From Pseudomonas sp. BP8 (GTDB taxonomy: Bacteria; Pseudomonadota; Gammaproteobacteria; Pseudomonadales; Pseudomonadaceae): a DNA stretch of 64,000 nucleotides. The notes beneath the pieces are model-generated. The model ran no database searches, was not told where the DNA came from, and was given only the letters and a program-made list of their open reading frames with translations. This document shows, piece by piece, positions 55,038 through 64,000 of this stretch (the first letter of the stretch is position 1; every line of letters begins with the position of its first letter). The DNA is taken from contig NZ_JAGINK010000001.1 of assembly GCF_017875955.1 (NCBI RefSeq), forward strand, positions 3,192,501-3,256,500, read 5' to 3'. The position numbers were made by a program, and so were the translations under genes.

Positions 55038-55919
55038 ATGTCTATCAGCGTTAAATCGAATAGGGCCCTGTTCGACCTCGACCTGCTGCGTGCCATTGTC
55101 GTGGTGGCCGATTGCGGCAGCTTTACCACGGCGGCGGCGCGCCTGCATTCGACCCAGTCGACCATCAGCCAGAAGGTGCGCCGCCTGGAAGACATGGTCG
55201 GCCACCGGCTGCTGGTGCGCGGTAACCGCGACGTATTGCCGACCGATGCCGGGCAGACCTTGCTTGGTTACGCGCGGCACATGCTGGCCCTCAATGACCA
55301 GATGCTCGAAGCCCTGGCCGGTGCCCTGGTCGGCACCACCGTGCGCCTTGGGGTGCCGGAAGATTTTGTTGGCGGCCGCACCACCAATGCCTTGTCGGAT
55401 TTCAGCCGGCGTCACCCGCAGCTCAAGCTCGAGGTGACCAGCGGGCTGTGCCGCGACCTCAGCCAGGCGTACGACAATGGTGAGCTCGATCTGGTCTTGC
55501 TCAAGCAGCGGCGTAACAGCCGCGAAGGGGTGGCCTGCTGGCCGGAGCGCTTGCAGTGGATCGACAGTGCGCGGTTACCGGCGTTCGAGCTTGATCCGAT
55601 TCCGCTGGTGACGTTTCCGCCGCGTGGGTTGTATCGGGAGGACATGATCAGCGCCATCGAGGGGATGGGCCGGCGCTGGCGGATCAGTTTTACCAGCTCG
55701 AGCATCAGTGGCATCCAGGCGGCGGTTGCCGATGGCATGGGCATCAGCCTGCTGCCACCGCGGGCGGCGACCGGCGAGCATCGCGTGCTGGGCGCGTTGC
55801 AGGGGTTGCCGGAGGTGGACAGCTACGAGATTGTCATTGTCCACCGGCCGACGGCGGATGTGATGGTGAAGTCGTTGGCGCAGGTATTGACTGATTTGCT
55901 GGTGGTGCATGCGATTTAA
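55038..55919 (+). CDS. LysR-type transcriptional regulator
   Basis: 293 residues from ATG 55038 (MSISVKSNRALFDLDLLRAIVVV). HTH at about 14-70 (GSFTTAAARLHSTQSTISQKVRRLEDMVGHRLLVRGNRDVLPTDAGQTLL) and a substrate-binding domain (TTVRLGVPEDFVGGR, DLVLLKQRRNSREG, ADGMGISLLPPRA). Same strand as pobA, 73 bp after it; a link to pobA is possible but unproved. Confidence 0.88.
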   Translation: MSISVKSNRALFDLDLLRAIVVVADCGSFTTAAARLHSTQSTISQKVRRLEDMVGHRLLVRGNRDVLPTDAGQTLLGYARHMLALNDQMLEALAGALVGTTVRLGVPEDFVGGRTTNALSDFSRRHPQLKLEVTSGLCRDLSQAYDNGELDLVLLKQRRNSREGVACWPERLQWIDSARLPAFELDPIPLVTFPPRGLYREDMISAIEGMGRRWRISFTSSSISGIQAAVADGMGISLLPPRAATGEHRVLGALQGLPEVDSYEIVIVHRPTADVMVKSLAQVLTDLLVVHAI

Positions 55920-55954
55920 GATATGAGTTGTGCCTGAACACCTAGGGTGTCAGT

Positions 55955-56005
55955 TCAGGCCTCTTCGCGGGGCAAGCCCGCTCCTACAGGATTTGTGAGG
56001 GCCTT
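55955..56005. repeat. REP-like element
   Basis: CTTCGCGGGGCAAGCCCGCT followed by CCTACAGGA, a common Pseudomonas REP form, between the convergent lysR and gspF genes. Confidence 0.6.
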
Positions 56006-56019
56006 GAACCGCGACGCCC

Positions 56020-57210
56020 TCAATGGATACTGGAAGCCAACTCGAAGATCGGCATGTACATCAAGATCACGATCAGCCCGATCAGCAAGCCGATAAACGT
56101 CATCAGCAACGGCTCGAACAAGCGTACGAACCACTCGACCCAGCGGCCGATTTCCTGATCATGAAAATCCGCACAACGCTCGAGCATTTCGCCAAGATTG
56201 CCGGATTGTTCCCCCGCGCGGATCAAGCGCAGCGACACCGGCGTGACCAATGCTCCCGCCTCCAGCGCATCGGACAACGGCAGTCCCTCGCCGACTCGGC
56301 GGCTGGCCTGTTCCAGGCCCTGGGCGGCCGTGCTGCCGAGCAAGCCGCGCGCCATGCCCATCGCCGTCAGGATCGGAATACCCCCTTGCAGCAAAATCCC
56401 CAGCGACCGATAGAAGCGTGCCAGTTCGTACATCAGCAACCGCTGGTGCAGCGCGGGCAAGCGTTGCGTCTGGCGGCCGACCCAGCGGCGAAACGCGGGA
56501 TGCTTGCGCAGCAGCGCCAAGGCCGTAATGGCCGCGAGCGTGCCGACGCCCAGCGGCAACTGCTGCGCATGCAGGAACAAGCCAATCTCCATCAATACCC
56601 GTGACAGCCAAGGCAACTCGGTGCCCATGCCCTCGAATACCAGGCTGAACCGCGGCACCACATAACCCATTAGAAACAGCACCACACCGCCGCCCACCAG
56701 CAGCAGCAGCAGGGGATAAACCGACGCGCCGACCAGTTTTTGCCTAACCAGGTCCAGCCGTTGGCGATAGCCGATGTAGCGTGCCAGGGCATCGCCGAGG
56801 GCGCCCGTGCGTTCGCTGGACTGTACCAGTGCCACGTACAGGGTCGGGAACACACGCGGTTGCTGGGCCAACGCCTGGGACAGCGAGCGTCCCTCGTAGA
56901 GCTGGCTGACCAACTGTTCGAGGACCTTGCGCGATGGGCCGCTGGGGGCCTTCTCCGCCAGGCTCTCGAGCGCATCGATCAGCGGCAGGCCGGCATTGAG
57001 CAGGGTCCCCAGTTCTTGGCTGAACAGGACCAGGTCGAACGTCGGCGCGCGCCGCCAGGGCATCGCAGGCAGCCTGCCGGCCTGGGCGCGAATGCTGACC
57101 ACTCGCAGACCTTGCGCCTCGGCCTGGCGGCGAGCCTGATCGGTGTCGTGGGCATCGACCTGCAACAGCACGATGCCTTGCCGGCCGAGAACCTTGAGGC
57201 TATAGCGCAT
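56020..57210 (-). CDS. gspF: type II secretion inner-membrane protein GspF
   Basis: 396 residues from ATG 57210 (MRYSLKVLGRQGIVLLQVDA). Two T2SSF domains, about 60-180 (FSQELGTLLNAGLPLIDALESL…) and 260-380 (FYRSLGILLQGGIPILTAMGMA…LRLIRAGEQSGNLGEML), and three TM helices, the last being LLMTFIGLLIGLIVILMYMPIF. Platform protein for a pseudopilus. Only gspF and gspG are present, so other secretion parts must be elsewhere. Confidence 0.92.
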   Translation of the reverse strand: MRYSLKVLGRQGIVLLQVDAHDTDQARRQAEAQGLRVVSIRAQAGRLPAMPWRRAPTFDLVLFSQELGTLLNAGLPLIDALESLAEKAPSGPSRKVLEQLVSQLYEGRSLSQALAQQPRVFPTLYVALVQSSERTGALGDALARYIGYRQRLDLVRQKLVGASVYPLLLLLVGGGVVLFLMGYVVPRFSLVFEGMGTELPWLSRVLMEIGLFLHAQQLPLGVGTLAAITALALLRKHPAFRRWVGRQTQRLPALHQRLLMYELARFYRSLGILLQGGIPILTAMGMARGLLGSTAAQGLEQASRRVGEGLPLSDALEAGALVTPVSLRLIRAGEQSGNLGEMLERCADFHDQEIGRWVEWFVRLFEPLLMTFIGLLIGLIVILMYMPIFELASSIH

Positions 57211-57221
57211 GGCTGTTCTCC

Positions 57222-57647
57222 CTACTGCCAACTGGTGATTTCAGCATTTTCGCCATCGCCGCCGGGTTGGCCGTCCTTGCCCATCGACAGCAGGTCGTAC
57301 TCGCCGCCGTTTTCCCCGGGCTGGCGGTAGATATAGGCCCGGCCCCAAGGGTCTTGGGGTACGGCCTTCTGCAAGTACGGCCCGGTCCAACGCTGCTCGC
57401 CACTGGGCGCTGCGACCAGTGCCTGCAAGCCTTGCTCGCTGTTGGGGTAATGGCCGACCTCGAGCCGATACAGGTCAAGGGCCTTGCCAAGCCCCTCGAT
57501 CTGCGCTCGGGCTACCTTCGCTTCGGAGCGGCCGAGCTGGCTGAAGTACTTGGGCGCGACGATGCCGGCCAGCAGGCCGAGTACTACCAGCACCACCAGC
57601 AGTTCGAGCAGGGTGAAGCCACGTTGGGTCAAGGATCTGCGCTGCAT
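57222..57647 (-). CDS. gspG: major pseudopilin GspG
   Basis: 141 residues from ATG 57647. Prepilin peptidase site RGFTLLELLVVLVVLGLLAGIVAPKYF (cut before the Phe; Glu at +5). C-terminal GspG pattern YRLEVGHYPNSEQGLQALVAAP…WTGPYLQKAVPQDPWGRAYIYRQPGENGGEYDLLSMGKDGQPGG with the calcium-loop aspartates. 11 bp upstream of gspF. Confidence 0.94.
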   Translation of the reverse strand: MQRRSLTQRGFTLLELLVVLVVLGLLAGIVAPKYFSQLGRSEAKVARAQIEGLGKALDLYRLEVGHYPNSEQGLQALVAAPSGEQRWTGPYLQKAVPQDPWGRAYIYRQPGENGGEYDLLSMGKDGQPGGDGENAEITSWQ

Positions 57648-57831
57648 GATAAAGCCCTCCAGTGCATGTGAGCAGGTCTGCAGAATTGCCATGCAACAGC
57701 CGTGCACGTCTGCCACGGGGCCTTGCGCCATGCGCCATGGCAAGCGGCACAGTGCTTGCGTCGTGGAACAAAACCCCGGGTTTTCCGGGGCATTTCCCCC
57801 ACATCGGGGGCCACGACGGGAGGCAGCCGAC

Positions 57832-58428
57832 ATGCGTGGAATCATCCTGGGACTGATCGGACTGATGGCAAGCACGGCGCAGGCCGATGTGTTTATTTCC
57901 ATCGATGCCAAGGGCGGCTATGTGTTATCCAACGTACACCGACCGGGTCGGCACTATGAGCGGGTGATCAGCGAAGTTTCCGTCGCGGTGGGCCCTGTCA
58001 ATGCGCAACTGATCCTCGGTCGACCGTACGCCGACGAGGTGGCCGCCGCCGCCCGTCTGCATGACGTGCCACCGGCGTTGCTGCATGCGCTGATCAAGGC
58101 CGAGTCTGGCTACAACCCCAAGGCCCGCTCGCCCAAAGGTGCGGTCGGCCTGATGCAACTGATGCCGGACACGGCCAAGGAGATGGGCGTGAAGAACGTG
58201 CTCGATCCTGCCGCCAATGTGCAGGGCGGGGCGCGCTACCTCAAGCGCATGCTGAAACTCTTCGATAACGACATCACGTTGGCAGTGGCGGCCTACAATG
58301 CGGGCCCCGATGCCGTGCGCAGCCGTGGTGGGGTGGTGCCGCCGTTTGCCGAAACCCGCCGCTATGTGCCTACTGTTTTGCGCGACTATCGACAGCTGCA
58401 GGGGTTGGCTGACGATTCGCCGTTGTAG
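57832..58428 (+). CDS. lytic transglycosylase (SLT domain), exported
   Basis: 198 residues from ATG 57832 with a signal peptide ([21 protein letters not shown]). SLT core at about 85-190: [39 protein letters not shown] (catalytic Glu) and [29 protein letters not shown]-type end. Opens peptidoglycan; its place divergent to gspG suggests local wall opening for the secretion apparatus. Confidence 0.93.
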   Translation: [198 protein letters not shown]

Positions 58429-58464
58429 GGCAAACATTTGGGAATGATGGCTGGTGTCGGCTCA

Positions 58465-58592
58465 CCGGGGCCGCTGCGCGCCCCTTTCGCGACACAAGGC
58501 CGCTCCCACAGAGATCACGCCGTTCTCAGGTCATGCGCAAGACATCTGTGGGAGCGGCCTTGTGTCGCGAAAGGGGCGCGCAGCGGCCCCGG
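58465..58592. repeat. REP pair: 47-bp perfect inverted repeat
   Basis: Arms 58465-58511 and 58546-58592 are exact reverse complements around a 34-nt loop. Each arm contains CGACACAAGGCCGCTCCCAC, the same REP as at 33099 and 33392. It lies between the transglycosylase and the kinase gene and can form a very stable hairpin. Confidence 0.92.
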
Positions 58593-58676
58593 CAATCGAT
58601 GGGTGAAATCTGGGGAGTGTCATCCTGGTTTCCCCAACTCTGGGCTATAACCTACAGGTGCCCAGTGGAGTCCGCC

Positions 58677-60131
58677 ATGGACGTCGCCCCCCGTTCCGAC
58701 CCACCTGCAGTGCCCGCCGTCGGTGACGCTAGCGCCGTGCGTCGGCCTTTCAACCTGCTGCGCTGGTATGCCTGGGTCAGCCTGGCGATCATCGTCTCGG
58801 TCGCCGCAGGGCTAGGCCTGATCTCCAGCCGGTTCATCATCGACGAGAGTGTCGAGCGCGATGCGCTGCTGACCGCGCAGTTCATCCAGTCCATTGCCGA
58901 TGCCGAAGTGCGCCATGTGTCCATCCCCAACGTGCGCAGCATGGGCGAGTTGCTCGATCCGCGCCGGGACCAGGCCATGCCTGACGTCGACCCGCAGGCC
59001 CGGCGCAAGGCCCGCGGTGAGTTTCTTGATCACATTGCCCACCTGCCAGACGTGTTGCTGGCCAATATCTACGCGCCCGACCGTACGGTGATCTGGTCGA
59101 GCAACCCGGCCCTGACCGGCAAGATGATCGAGTCGGATGACGATCTGGAGCGGGCCTTTGAATACAAAATGCGTGTGTCGGCCAGTTACCACGACTTTGA
59201 CAATGCCCGCAGCGAACGCAAATTCGTCACGCCACCCCAGCAGCTGTTCATCGAGAACTACATACCCCTGTTCGACTCCGACGGCGAGCGGGTAACCGCG
59301 ATGGTCGAAATCTACAAGGAACCGCACGACCTGATCGTGCGCATCGAACATGGCCTGATGCTGATCTGGCTGGCGATTGCGGTGGGTGCCGGGCTGGTCT
59401 ATGGCGGCCTGTACTGGATCATGCGGCGGGCTTCGAAAGTGATGGCCGTGCAGCAGAAGCGCCTGATCAGCAACGAGACCTATGTGGCCTTGGGCGAAAT
59501 GTCCTCGGCGGTCGCCCACAGCCTGCGCAATCCGCTGGCCAGCATCAGGTCCAGCGCCGAGCTGGCCCTGGTGTTCGAGGAGGGACCGGCGCAGAAGAAC
59601 ATCAACGAGATCATCGGCCAGGTTGATCGTATGTCGCATTGGGTCCGCCAGCTGTTGCAGTCGCTGCGCCCACTCAATGATGACGCGGTGCCGGTGGACC
59701 TTGCGCAAGCCTTGCAGGAAAGCTTGCAGGCGTTTGCGGTGCCGCTGCTGCGCGCTGGGGTCAATCTTGAGCTGACGCCGCTGCCCGCGGTGCGGGTACT
59801 GGGCCAGCCGGCACTGTTGGGGCAGATCTTCCACAGCCTGATCGCCAATGCCCTGGAGTCGATGGAGCAGGGTGGTGCGCTACGGGTCGAAGTGGTCCGG
59901 CGTGATCGGCGCAGCCTGATCTTGCGGCTTTCGGACACCGGCCGGGGCATGACCGAGCAACAGCAGCGCATGGCCTTCCAGCCATTCTTCACCACCAAGC
60001 AGGGCGGGCTCGGGGTCGGGCTGGTGCTGGTCAAGCGCATCATGGAACGCTTTGGTGGTTCGGTTCGGCTGAGCAGTCATGCGGGCCAGGGCACGCGGGT
60101 CTCGCTTAATTTCCGGGTAGTCAATGAATAA
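58677..60131 (+). CDS. membrane sensor histidine kinase (paralogue 1)
   Basis: 484 residues from ATG 58677. TM1 at about 30-50, periplasmic domain (about 55-220; RDALLTAQFIQSIADAEVRH, FIENYIPLFDSDGERVTAMVEIYKEP), TM2 at about 230-255, HisKA VALGEMSSAVAHSLRNPLASIRSSAEL (phospho-His), and HATPase (ANALESMEQGG, DTGRGM, FTTKQGGLGVGLVLVKRIMERFGG). Closely similar to the next kinase throughout, a tandem duplication. The partner regulator is encoded at 61886. Confidence 0.92.
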   Translation: MDVAPRSDPPAVPAVGDASAVRRPFNLLRWYAWVSLAIIVSVAAGLGLISSRFIIDESVERDALLTAQFIQSIADAEVRHVSIPNVRSMGELLDPRRDQAMPDVDPQARRKARGEFLDHIAHLPDVLLANIYAPDRTVIWSSNPALTGKMIESDDDLERAFEYKMRVSASYHDFDNARSERKFVTPPQQLFIENYIPLFDSDGERVTAMVEIYKEPHDLIVRIEHGLMLIWLAIAVGAGLVYGGLYWIMRRASKVMAVQQKRLISNETYVALGEMSSAVAHSLRNPLASIRSSAELALVFEEGPAQKNINEIIGQVDRMSHWVRQLLQSLRPLNDDAVPVDLAQALQESLQAFAVPLLRAGVNLELTPLPAVRVLGQPALLGQIFHSLIANALESMEQGGALRVEVVRRDRRSLILRLSDTGRGMTEQQQRMAFQPFFTTKQGGLGVGLVLVKRIMERFGGSVRLSSHAGQGTRVSLNFRVVNE

Positions 60132-60423
60132 GAAAATGGCTCATGTTTAGAGCCTATCTCTATGTATTTAAACAATATTGATGTTTTTCAGGGGTATTAC
60201 CCATAAATGGGGATTCCAAGCTAGAAACTGATTCATATAAGAATCCTAATGCGTTGATAAACATGGGATTACCCGTTTTTGGATGAGTTGGCTGGCTTCT
60301 TGCTGGATGAAATTAGGCAGCAGGTCCATCCAGGGCGGTAGCGGCAAAATGACATCGCCGTGCTACGGTCCGTATCACCGGTGTGCACTCTCTCCACACG
60401 GGCCTTCGGGCGAGAACGACGCT
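60132..60423. other. spacer between the two sensor kinases
   Basis: 292 bp, AT-rich to about 60290 (ATGTATTTAAACAATATTGA), no gene seen. It probably contains an internal promoter for the second kinase and the regulator. Confidence 0.4.
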
Positions 60424-61885
60424 ATGCAGACGCTGGACGATACCGCCCCAGGCAAGTCCCCGCCGCCCAGCAGCGAACTGGCTCTACCATTGCGCCAGTT
60501 CAATCTACTGCGCTGGTTTTCCCTGATCAGCCTGCTGATCATCACGTCGGTCGCGGGTAGTCTGGGCTATGTCTCGACCCGCTTCGTGGTGCGCGACAGC
60601 GTCGAGCGTGACGCGATGCTCACCGCCCAGTTCATCCAGGCCATGGCTCAGGCCGAAGTCCGCCATTCGCAACTGCCACCGGGCACGACCATGGGCGAGC
60701 TGCTCGATCCGCGCCTGGATGCGGTGCATTTGCAGGTCAGCCCGGCCTTGGCCAAGTCGACCCGCGAAGAGTTCCTCGACCACGTTGAACACCTGCCCGA
60801 CACCCTGCTGGCGAATGTCTATGCCCATGACCGGACCATCGTCTGGTCGACCAACCCCGACTTGATCGGCAAGCGCATCACCGAAGACGACGGCCTGGAT
60901 CAGGCGTTTCTGTCTCGTCAGCCGGTTTCCGCCAGTTACCACAAGGCGGATGAGAGCCGTGACGAGCAGAAATTCCAGCGTGCGCCGCAGCACCTGTTCA
61001 TCGAGAACTACATTCCCATGTTCGACAGCCACGGCGGCCAGGTGCTGTCGATGGTCGAGATCTACAAAGAGCCGGTCGACCTGATCCGGCGTATTCAACG
61101 TGGCTATGTGCTGATCTGGGCGTCGACCCTGGTTGGCGGGGCCTTGATCTACTTCGGCCTGTTCTGGATCGTCCGCCGCGCCGCAGGGCTTCTGCATCAC
61201 CAGCAGGAGCGCCTGGTTGCCAGCGAGACCTACGTGGCCCTGGGGGAGATGTCCTCGGCGGTCGCCCACAGCCTGCGTAACCCTTTGGCCAACATCCGCT
61301 CCAGTGCCGAGCTGGCCGAGGAGATCGCCAGCAATCCGGCGCGCAAGAACATCAGCGACATCATCAGCCAGGTCGATCGCATGTCGCGTTGGGTGCGCGA
61401 GCTGCTGGTGTCGTTGCGCCCGACCAGTGATGAGGCCGAGCCGGTCGAACTGGTGGCCGTGATCGAAGACACTCGCCTGGCCTTTGCCCAGCAGATCGAA
61501 CGCAACGCGGTGCAGTTCAGCTACCAAGGGCCGGACCAGCTGTGGGTGGCGAGCCAGACGCTGCAATTGACGCAGATCCTCAACAGCCTGTTCGCCAATG
61601 CGGTGGAAGCGATGCCCAAGGGCGGCCGGCTTGTTGCGCAGGTCAGCCAGCTGGACGGGCAGCAGGTGCAACTGCTGCTCAGCGATACCGGCAAAGGCAT
61701 GAGCCAGCAACAGGAACGCATGGTCTTCAAGCCATTTTTCACAACCAAGCAGGGCGGACTGGGCGTGGGCCTGGTTCTGGTCAAACGCATCATGGAACGG
61801 TTTGGCGGCTCGGTCAGCCTGAGCAGTCGCGAAGAGGAAGGAACCCAGGTCAGCCTGATCTTCAATATTGCAAGGGGAGAACACC

Positions 61886-63331
<1,446 letters not shown>

Positions 63332-63362
63332 CCCTAAGGCGGAGTCGGCTGGCCAGCTAGGT

Positions 63363-63653
63363 TCAAGGCTTGCTGCCGGTGCTGCCCTGGCTGCCGGTAC
63401 CTTCCGAGCCGGTGCCGTCCATGCCTGGCAGGTCACGGTTGTCGTTCTGCTCGGCGGGTGGGCTGTCCGGGTCATTGCCTTCGATACGCGGGTCGGTGTC
63501 GCGCGGCACCGGCGATTCGATGGGGTTCAGCGTGCTGTCGACACCCGGCTGAGGGGCCGGATTATGCGGGTCGTCTGGATGGGTAGTGCCGGTACCGACG
63601 GCCATTGCCAAGGGCGAGGCGAGCAGGGCGGCAAGCAGGAGGACTCGTTTCAT
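63363..63653 (-). CDS. small exported Pro/Asp-rich protein
   Basis: 96 residues with a signal peptide (MKRVLLLAALLASPLAMA/VGTGTT), then a low-complexity mature part rich in Pro, Asp, Gly and Thr (HPDDPHNPAPQPG…GTGSEGTGSQGSTGS). No cysteines. Convergent with the regulator. Function unknown. Confidence 0.75.
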   Translation of the reverse strand: MKRVLLLAALLASPLAMAVGTGTTHPDDPHNPAPQPGVDSTLNPIESPVPRDTDPRIEGNDPDSPPAEQNDNRDLPGMDGTGSEGTGSQGSTGSKP

Positions 63654-63752
63654 GGGCAGGCTCCTTTGCGTAGAGATAATCGTAGGCCGTGGCCATCGCG
63701 GGGCAAGCCCCGCAATAGCGCACTACTGCCATTACCTCACTTGGGCCATTGG

Positions 63753-63786
63753 CCGTTGATCAAGGTGCCATCACCCCGATCAACGG
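63753..63786. terminator. inverted repeat directly after the gluconate permease gene
   Basis: CCGTTGATC-N16-GATCAACGG, perfect 9-bp arms, immediately downstream (minus strand) of the permease stop. Likely a transcription-end hairpin, though no T-run follows. Confidence 0.5.
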
Positions 63787-64000
63787 TCACACCACCTGCG
63801 CCAATAGCATGATGAAGATGATGCCAACCACCGAAAGAATGGTTTCCATCATGCTCCAGGTCTTGAACGTCTCGGCCACGGTCATGTTGAAGTACTGCTT
63901 GACCAGCCAGAAACCGGCATCGTTGACGTGCGACAGGATCAGCGATCCCGCACCAGTGGCCAGCACCAGCAGTTCACGGTTGACTCCCGGCACCATGTCG
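63787..64000 (-). CDS. gntT: gluconate permease (GntP family), C-terminal part
   Basis: 71 codons open to the window edge; the rest lies beyond 64000. TGAGSLILSHVNDAGFWLVKQYFNMTVAETFKTWSMMETILSVVGIIFIMLLAQVV is the characteristic GntP/GntT ending (GSxxLSHVNDAGFW, TWSxxET). Imports gluconate with H+. In KT2440 a gluconate permease likewise lies beside this NtrC-type regulator and two kinases. Confidence 0.88.
   Translation of the reverse strand, partial: DMVPGVNRELLVLATGAGSLILSHVNDAGFWLVKQYFNMTVAETFKTWSMMETILSVVGIIFIMLLAQVV

Overview
The window is high-GC chromosomal DNA of a fluorescent pseudomonad, most likely the Pseudomonas putida group. The basis is gene content and order recalled from that group: a gal gallate-degradation cluster; pobR-pobA; mgtC/crcY/mvaB/liuR; a gspF-gspG-transglycosylase block beside two paralogous sensor kinases and an NtrC-type regulator that leads into a gluconate permease; and GC-rich REP elements. 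No rRNA, tRNA or CRISPR array was seen.

Layout. 1-7222: end of an MFS transporter, then gallate catabolism (galD-galC-galB, divergent galR with two HTH domains, galA, galT). 7758-30903: a 23 kb island. Its borders are two 33-bp versions of the last codons of a MexT-like lysR gene, identical in protein (QMFFGDPDSL-stop) but differing at seven third-codon positions, and a truncated integrase sits beside the right border. Cargo: a PrlF-YhaV toxin-antitoxin pair, an IS66 element that cuts a DUF2188 gene, many small Pseudomonas stress-type proteins, a 1367-residue CheB-CheR-PAS-kinase-receiver fusion, a GGDEF-EAL protein, a Nudix hydrolase, an M42 peptidase, a DUF421 membrane protein, and a LexA box beside phage-like small genes. 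Between 18.9 and 29.6 kb at least six genes (DUF1264, SDR, proline-rich protein, MscS, CinA and a 74-codon phage-type gene) carry single-base frameshifts.

30871-33022: MexT-like regulator divergent from a MexS-like oxidoreductase, followed by REP repeats and an AT-rich spacer. 33957-39310: an unrecognised 456-residue protein, a bacterial FAN1 (VRR-NUC) nuclease, and a translationally coupled XPD/DinG-type helicase with an N-terminal PD-(D/E)XK nuclease domain, which together look like a DNA-repair module. 39398-44711: phosphoglucomutase, a MarR-EmrA-EmrB efflux operon with a 14-bp palindromic operator, and an SDR remnant. 44724-50056: hybrid sensor kinase, MocR-type regulator, CcoG, DUF3203 protein.

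50249-55919: an MgtC-like protein, then an A-rich sRNA matching CrcY in position, sigma-54 promoter and CA motifs (carbon catabolite repression), mvaB and liuR (leucine/isovalerate catabolism), pobR-pobA (4-hydroxybenzoate) and a LysR regulator. 56020-64000: gspF, gspG and a lytic transglycosylase; two sensor kinases and one sigma-54-type regulator with GAFTDA in place of GAFTGA; a small exported protein; and the C-terminus of a gluconate permease. Overall the window combines aromatic-acid catabolism, catabolite control, efflux and signalling with one partly decayed integrated island.
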